From contig JBCFYV010011164.1 in NCBI GenBank assembly GCA_039000515.1, forward strand, positions 44,943,159 to 45,007,158: DNA of 64,000 bases, in the 5' to 3' direction. The notes below the pieces were generated by a model. The model worked only from the letters and a program-made list of their open reading frames with translations. It was not told where the DNA came from and did no database searches. Every line of letters begins with the position of its first letter. Position 1 is the stretch's first letter. Below are positions 57,719-64,000 of the stretch, piece after piece. Both the position numbers and the translations under genes were made by a program. This DNA comes from Timema cristinae. Its lineage: Eukaryota; Arthropoda; Insecta; Phasmatodea; Timematidae.

Positions 57719-58094
57719 TTAAGGTGAGGATGGAAGGGGACGCGAGGAAAGGTGTTTTTTGCAGTTTTTATAGCAACATGTTTTTGGTCAAATTAAAATA
57801 TTGCTCTATTACCAAATAGAGTTTAGTTTTATTCCATGATGATATCAACCGTTTTTAAATATTTGTCGATGGTGTCCTGGAATTTGATGACAACTTTTTC
57901 TATTCATTCAAACAGTTTGTCAACTAATGCCGCTATGATTATGCCAAATATTCAAAGAACTATTGATATCACCCAGTAAAGAAAATTAAACTTTATATGT
58001 ATACTGAAGCAATTTTTTTTTATTTTGGCCAAAAAATTTGTTGCTACAAAAACTACAAAAATATTGATTTTTTTTCTCGCATTCCCTGCATAAA
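57719..58094. mobile_element. foldback MITE copy 7
   Basis: Left end TTAAGGTGAGGATGGAAGGG; right end TTCTCGCATTCCCTGCATAA, with the last bases changed. The arms are inverted copies as in the other copies. Confidence 0.85.
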
Positions 58095-58099
58095 GATCT

Positions 58100-59260
58100 T
58101 CGCATTTTAGGTATGTGCGTCGTGTTTTAAGTAATAAACAAAACCAGTAGTCAATTTTCTAAGAGTATGTACAGCCTAACGTTTTAAAGTTCGTGGGAAA
58201 CTACAATGTACAGAAAATTCTTCGTCACAGCTATTTTCATTAAATAAATAATTTTAAATTTGATACAGAAATTATTCTCATACCGTATTTTCACCATATA
58301 AATCCTAGAGGGCATGTGTTTAAAATATATTTTAAGCTCACATGATATTTTTAGATCTTTGATTCTCGTATGTTTAAGAGTTAAACTTAAAATGTATTTT
58401 AACAAAACAGAGTCAGACCATAATTAAGATTCTAATATAAATGTAAGACAATAAACTAAAATGGTTTAAGTAAATATTAAGCTATTTCTATTTTAAATGG
58501 AATCATTGGTATTAACCGTAGTTGGATTACGGTAAATACACTTATCAATGCTGCTTATTTACTTTCACTTGTAAGAATTTTAAACTTTGATAGTGTTTGT
58601 AGGTTTAACATGCCACTATAATATCTGAATAATGATTCCCATATTAATACAATAGATCATTTACCTAATGTCGACCATAAACGCAAAGGGACAGCAATTC
58701 AAATTTGAGAAACAGTCAAGAAAATCAAAACAAAATTTCATCTGATCTTCTCATACAAACACATGTTTCCTATGGGTTATATTAAGTCGTGTTTTTTCTT
58801 TGAGACATTTATTATAAAGATTAATCAGCGAGTTCAAAATTATATAGACTTTTACATTTCTACTTACACAAGGCTGTAAGCAATTTAAATTTCGTGAATA
58901 ACAGGGAAGATTTACCCAATTGTACTTTCAGAAGGGATCGAATTCACTTGTTCGTGTTTGACATCGAATCGAGAGACCGGGCTTCAAATCCTAGACGGAT
59001 ACACTTGGCTGAAAGAAAGTAAACGGCAGTGTTCTTTACAAAACACTTTACTTACCAAATTATTATTTATTTTATGCTGCTACAGTTCAAATATTTGGAG
59101 TGGGATGAGGATAATTGATTTAAGGATATTAACCTATACAAGCATGGAGATAGTTTAGGTAAAACCACCCCCGCTGTACCTGGATGTCGAGGTACACTTA
59201 GGGAGGTGCAAGTGGGGGCAAGAAAGATGTGTCAGATCTAAAAACTAAATTTTAACACAA
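58100..59260. other. gene 2 intron, no gene recognised
   Basis: AT-rich, with a tRNA-like relic (GGGCTTCAAATCCTAG) at about 58955-59020 and SINE body pieces at 59150-59180. Confidence 0.4.
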
Positions 59261-59269
59261 GGTTTACAG

Positions 59270-59628
59270 TAGGGGTCGGCAAACGGTCGATCTCGCAGCA
59301 ATGTTCAGTCGATCGCGTAATTAAACTACATCGTCATAAAAGGGCAAGCTTTCCATCCATTATTCCGCTATGGCACAGTTTATAGAATGGGACCATAGTG
59401 TAATCCGTCAAGGTAAGACTGCTACCTTTCAGGATAAATAGAGTGTATATTTTATTTATTTTTTATAAAGGCAAGGACATATGTATTGGAGGAAATATTC
59501 AATTTAATAAATAAATACAATATGTACAGAAAAATAATAACTAGTAGAGTGAATAGACGAAGGGTGATTACGGGACCCTTGATAAACGTAAAAATTGATC
59601 GAGGCCCTAACAACATTGCCGACCCCTG
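59270..59628. mobile_element. hAT-type MITE, GGGGTCGGC family, copy 2
   Basis: Left TAGGGGTCGGCAAACGGTC, right TTGCCGACCCCTG. The 8-bp duplication has one change: GTTTACAG (59262-59269) and GTATACAG (59629-59636). 359 bp, no ORF. Confidence 0.87.
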
Positions 59629-59806
59629 GTATACAGTATGACTTGATAATCAATAGATATACCGATAAACACCATATACTATGAGGAAGGTATAATTTAG
59701 AGTAAATGTAGCCACATTTGTGTGAAGAGAGGATGATAAAAAAACTCTTAATCTAAAGTCATAATTTTAATTTTGAGGGTTCTTGTAAATAAAAGCTTCA
59801 ACTCAC

Positions 59807-59989
59807 CGACTCTTCATCCATTTGACCACCGACGATGGCCAAGATCTCAACGTCTTTGAGGTGAAACTGAACGTTATAGGTCCCGTTCTGGCGCTGGTCG
59901 TAGATATTTAATTGTTCTAGACCTTTCAAAGACGCGCCGTTGGACAACAGAACTAGCGTTGACATCCATAGGACGTCCATAATTTCCAT
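59807..59989 (-). CDS. gene 2, start codon and signal-peptide exon
   Basis: The ATG lies 5 bases inside the exon, after acceptor GTAGTTTCAG (exon from about 59994), in the context GCAATGGAA. 61 codons end at donor TCG then GTGAGT, phase 0. Residues 1-23 form a signal peptide (core VLWMSTLVLLSNGAS). The mature start is LEQLNIYDQRQNGTYNVQFH, with an NGT sequon, followed by a small conserved-looking hydrophobic segment (LKDVEILAIVGG) and an acidic end. A secreted protein is predicted. The 5' untranslated part must come from an upstream exon. Confidence 0.78.
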
Positions 59990-60019
59990 TGCTGCTGAAA
60001 CTACAAACCTAATTGGGAG

Positions 60020-61035
60020 GGGAGGGGGGAAAACAGTTATCTCTTAATGTTCTTATAACTTTATCTTATTTGCCATCAAAATAAAATTATTTATTTACTT
60101 TGTGACATTAGTTAATAATGTAAGGTATTCAATTATTTAGTAGTTCATGTGTGATTATATTACATCCTAAATCAACTCCAGTTAACATATTTATCAGCAA
60201 AAAATCAATTAGTTACCCTCCAATGTTTGATAATTTCACTAGCTACTCACGTTATTTTACCAGTAGTATTTTTAAAGATTTAGATAAAAACAAAAAGCTT
60301 AATGATAGTGATTATTAATCAGGTACACAATAACTTAAAGAAGTACCACAATAAGCTATACTTGAATAAATCCATTGATATTGATTTCAAATTTTAAAAC
60401 GACTTTCTCCAAAATTTCAATTTGTTTGTATTATTGTTATTTTTCAAAATTTTAGAATAAACTATATTTGTAAACTATAAACTGGAATATATTTACATGC
60501 CTATTCTAACAGTAAAATACTAATGATATGAATTCATATATATCCTTATAGTATTCAAAATGTAAACGTAGGCTACTCGATAAGATCAAATCTTATTTAT
60601 AATAAAAAATATATTTATTCTTTAGTGCTCGGGATAGCATTTAAACGGTTTTAACTACTAGGCCCGTTTTGCTACATTAATAATTTAATTTGAAAAATTA
60701 AAACCATATTATTTTATTTGCTAAGTTTATATATAACCTATTTATAAATATCACTATATCTTTAATATAGCTGCTGAACAATTTTTTAAGATAATTTTAA
60801 CTAAAATGGTCCACGTAATACCACAATGTAATGTTTAAAATATGTACAAACTATAGCTTTAATAAAGAGTAATATAAACTAATTATGAAAAGTATAATTT
60901 AATTTATCTAATTCACTAAATATTTATGAATTATTAAACTAAACCATTGTCAATAATTGTACCTAAATCTTCATGGAATGTTTGTAACACTAAATAAACC
61001 GTAAAAAAAACTATAGTGTTACAAAATCTTAACTT
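60020..61035. other. AT-rich DNA upstream of the gene 2 start exon
   Basis: No coding or repeat structure recognised. It is presumably the first intron of gene 2. Confidence 0.4.
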
Positions 61036-61039
61036 AAAG

Positions 61040-61530
61040 CTAATAGTAATAGCCTATATGGCTCAATTAATGCATTCAAATGTTCTACTTGTCGTGTAAA
61101 CAGATTAACTGACGAGCTTCGAAAAACCCACTTTATCAACAGCGTGTAAACTGGCTCCTTAGTTCCTAAAAACCGTCGCACTTCGTTAGCGAACCACTCC
61201 AAGCCAAACAACGGGCGCAGCACGTGTGTACGACGATGAAGTAAACTCAGCTAAAAGTTCAATGTCGAGTTGATGATGCACTGTTCTCCTCTCCTATTTG
61301 AGCAAAGAAGAGGGTCGAAGGAGGAAGAGTGTGGGGGGGGGGGGGGGGGGGTAGGATTGGAAGATGATGGCACACGTTCAGGTTGGCACCAGGAACTCCA
61401 CCATTAGAGGTGGACGTTGACCCTCCGGATCACTCGGGGTCGTCGATGAAGGCCGTCCACTGACCGGTTGCTCACCTCACGCCGACATCTCATTTAGCAA
61501 GAGTGCGTCAGCTTCTCGTTAAACCGGTAG
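61040..61530 (-). promoter_or_regulatory. CpG-containing region, candidate gene 2 promoter and first exon
   Basis: An island of balanced composition with many CpG sites in otherwise AT-rich DNA, 1-1.5 kb upstream of the gene 2 start exon. A donor-like GTGAG then GTGAGC lies at 61476/61475 on the minus strand. A 19-base G run (61333-61351) interrupts it. Position and composition suggest promoter and 5' UTR exon; the donor assignment is weak. Confidence 0.35.
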
Positions 61531-61743
61531 ATTTAAGAATAAAAGTGTATATAAAAACAAACATCACGTCGCCGATCTGTTTTTTTTTATTTTCCTTCTG
61601 CATTCTACACGAGAAGAAAGCGAAGTTGTTATATAACTACAGGGAAGATGTTTTACATAGTTGTTTTCAGGCACTTAAAGAACTTAAGAGTCTGGGGAAC
61701 ACAAGTTAATAGCAATATTTTTACACTTTTCATATTAATTTTT

Positions 61744-61900
61744 GTTGTCAAAATAAACCAAATGATTCGCTTATAGGAACAAGAGGTTTTTTTTTTTTCA
61801 GATGGTGATATCAACAGTTGTTGAATATCTGTAAAGATTTTCGTGGAATTTAATGACCGCTTTTTCCCTGAATTAAAATTTTGTCATCTAATACCATACA
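61744..61900. mobile_element. foldback MITE copy 8, left arm only
   Basis: CAGATGGTGATATCAACAG, TTGTTGAATATCTGT and ATTTTGTCATCTAATACCA match the inner left arm. Both ends are lost. Confidence 0.7.
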
Positions 61901-61909
61901 TTTCTAGTT

Positions 61910-64000
61910 AAGTAAACAATAAGAAAATAAATATTAATTTAATAAAATATAAATAAACAAGTACTAAATACATATTATTTAAATTGAAAGCATTTTTTAG
62001 ATTGGGCAATTATGCCTTTTGCTTCACCCATCTCTTGTCATCCTGCTACCTGAGTAGGTAAATTCACTGTCTTCCTGCATAACATGTTTTTCCTCTTCTT
62101 TGCTGCATGTCTTAATTCTTTTGTGACTAATTCATTCGAACTTACATTCGCATTTATTAAGTGCGGCTAGCACAAAGTCCTCGACCTTACAGTGAATAAA
62201 CAACAGATAATAGGTTAGTGTTGTACAAATAAAATAAATGGAAAGCTGCACCAGTGACCAAGTGGTCCAATTTACTTTGCACTAAGTTGCTGTTGTTGGC
62301 GTTCATATCCTGGATGATTGCTATAGTAATGGATTTCACAAATATCTTACCATACTAATGCGGGTACATTTCCTGAAAGCTACACTCTTTGCACTGACCC
62401 ATTGGATTGAATATTTAAAACCCCGTATTAATTAACCTTATTCAAATTTTTAAGTCCCCCATTATTAACATATTTACTAATTTTAAATCATCTTAAATAC
62501 AAGCTATGTGATATTTATGCTTCTTTATTTTCAAGTGCAGAGTTTTATTTGAGTATCTATTGTTAATAAACCTCTAACTTCGAAATGTTTTTGCAATATA
62601 TTTAAACTTGAATGTTCTGAAATTCGACTGGTTTCAACATTAGTACCGATGATAACCGCGCGGATAACGCGCTGATCGCAGTGTCGTAACTCGACACATG
62701 GATGGTTTTGATCTGTATAATATATTCCTTATAGATGTTCTGTAACCCACGCAAACTGATCCAAAGAATCTTGACTTTCAACCATCTAAAGATGTCAAGA
62801 TTAGTGTTAGTATTTAATTTGTTTTTTATTGTCCACTATTGAAGCTTAAAAGTATATTTATGTATGCGTATAATCTGAACAGGTAGTAAAACGCGTTGAT
62901 ATATATTCTATATATGATGGTGGTGCCAATTGGAAGACGAAAAGGATGGGAGTAACTCCCCCCTACCCCCATCCTCTCTAGAATATATTTGATTTTTTTT
63001 TTAACAATTAGAGCTACAATAAATTAAAAACAAGAAAGAATAAGGTCCAATCTTACAATGTCATGTTATTCTATTCGTTAGGGCTTAACATGAGGTTAAG
63101 CTATAACGACCACCACTTGGGATTTTACAATGTCGCTTAGAGCTAGCGTCCTAGTTAAAGTGCTCGTAAAGTAACGCGAGTCTACCTTCTGGTTAGCATT
63201 TTAACGTCCACATTAACGTCCAAACATTCCGCTATATTGTTTATGACGAGTTATTATTCAGTAGTTACATTATTTTTAGAAAACTTTGAACAGTTATTTA
63301 TGGATTCTTTCGGTTTTAGTATTGTCTACCTGTAATTAAATAAATGTTTCACCAATGATTTTCTAATCACAGGGTTGCGGTATTATAAGTCTAAATTTAA
63401 GGAAAATCCCTTTATGTCTCTTTGGTGTACATGGCACGGCGTCAACCTATCCATTTAAGTGTTCAATCTCGATCGCATAAATTTTATTTTTTTAAAGAAG
63501 AAATTACTCCCAATTTAACACCGAGATGATAATAAAATAATTTTGTGGAATTTATACTTTCTATTTAATTATAGCTGTTTAATTTGGGATGCCAACGTTT
63601 CTTTTGGGTGAGTTTTTATAACCCTACACCGGCTGCTATAAATTATATATATAATAAAAAACAGCTCTTCTCCTATTCAAAATTATATGTAAATTCTTTT
63701 CAATTATTTCATTTCGTGATTTTGAGTGGTCTTTTCTTGTTGACAATAGTTAATAGTAATTGACAATAAATGTAGACCTATCTATTTTTTTATCATCTTG
63801 TAAGATATTATGTGTAAGCCTTAATGGCTAATATGGAACGTGTTTTTTCTTCACTTTCTCCCCTCCAGTACACGTCCATGGTTAATTAAGGGTGGTTTTT
63901 GTTTGAATTTTAAATTTTGTGTTTAAAAATTGACTATAACTCTACTGTTTAAATATGTAGCGTGTCAATCATGTAAAGTTGACACCTACACAATTAGGCT
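61910..64000. other. gene-free stretch at right edge
   Basis: AT-rich. It holds a diverged SINE-like relic at 62240-62420 and an isolated SINE tail at 62858-62905 (GCGTATAATCTGAACAGG). Nothing else was recognised. Confidence 0.4.

Noticed and set aside
61029..61223. Minus-strand 64-codon ORF in the candidate gene 2 promoter region
   Set aside because: No signal peptide or splice link to the following exons; the region is better explained as promoter or untranslated exon.

Overview
The window reads as AT-rich (roughly two thirds A+T by eye) nuclear DNA of an animal, most likely an insect. The evidence is a Ty3/gypsy retroelement with an env-like ORF, tRNA-derived SINEs, piggyBac-, hAT- and Harbinger-type nonautonomous DNA transposons, a Helitron helicase relic, multi-kilobase introns with GT-AG borders, arthropod-style TATA plus initiator promoters, and an interspersed repeat beginning ACTAGCTTTTACCCG that I recall as common in insects. 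A sap-feeding hemipteran is a guess only. There are no bacterial operons, CRISPR arrays or rRNA genes.

Layout: 1-6254 is one Ty3/gypsy element on the minus strand: LTR, tRNA-Leu-type primer binding site, gag, protease, RT/RNase H, integrase, and the start of env running off the left edge. Its ORFs carry several frame breaks. From 6.3 to 13.7 kb there are repeats, including a 1.7-kb Harbinger-like element with a SINE inside.

Gene 1 (plus strand, about 13750-34429, possibly to a poly(A) signal near 35104) has three coding exons: a signal-peptide exon (13763-13813), a large exon (25719-26663) and a last exon (33535-34429). All joins are phase 0. It encodes a predicted secreted, largely helical protein of about 630 residues that I do not recognise. 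Introns 1 and 2 hold foldback MITEs, SINEs, a solo LTR, LINE relics, a Helitron relic and a hAT element. The last exon needs two single-base frame corrections.

Gene 2 (minus strand, about 46540 to 60-61.5 kb) encodes a small secreted protein: signal-peptide exon (59807-59989), linker exon (55552-55793), a Ser/Asn-rich exon with a polybasic site and a two-cysteine motif (53330-53535), and a terminal exon with stop, 3' UTR and AATAAA (46543-46808). The last splice joins in phase 2. The linker exon has a frame problem.

The rest is repeats and unassigned AT-rich DNA. Main themes are two SINE families with different heads but one common 3' tail, eight copies of a TTAA-flanked foldback MITE, and LINE fragments carrying a 46-bp tandem repeat. 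I found no convincing undescribed multi-gene system. The most novel items are the two unrecognised secreted-protein genes and the repeat biology.
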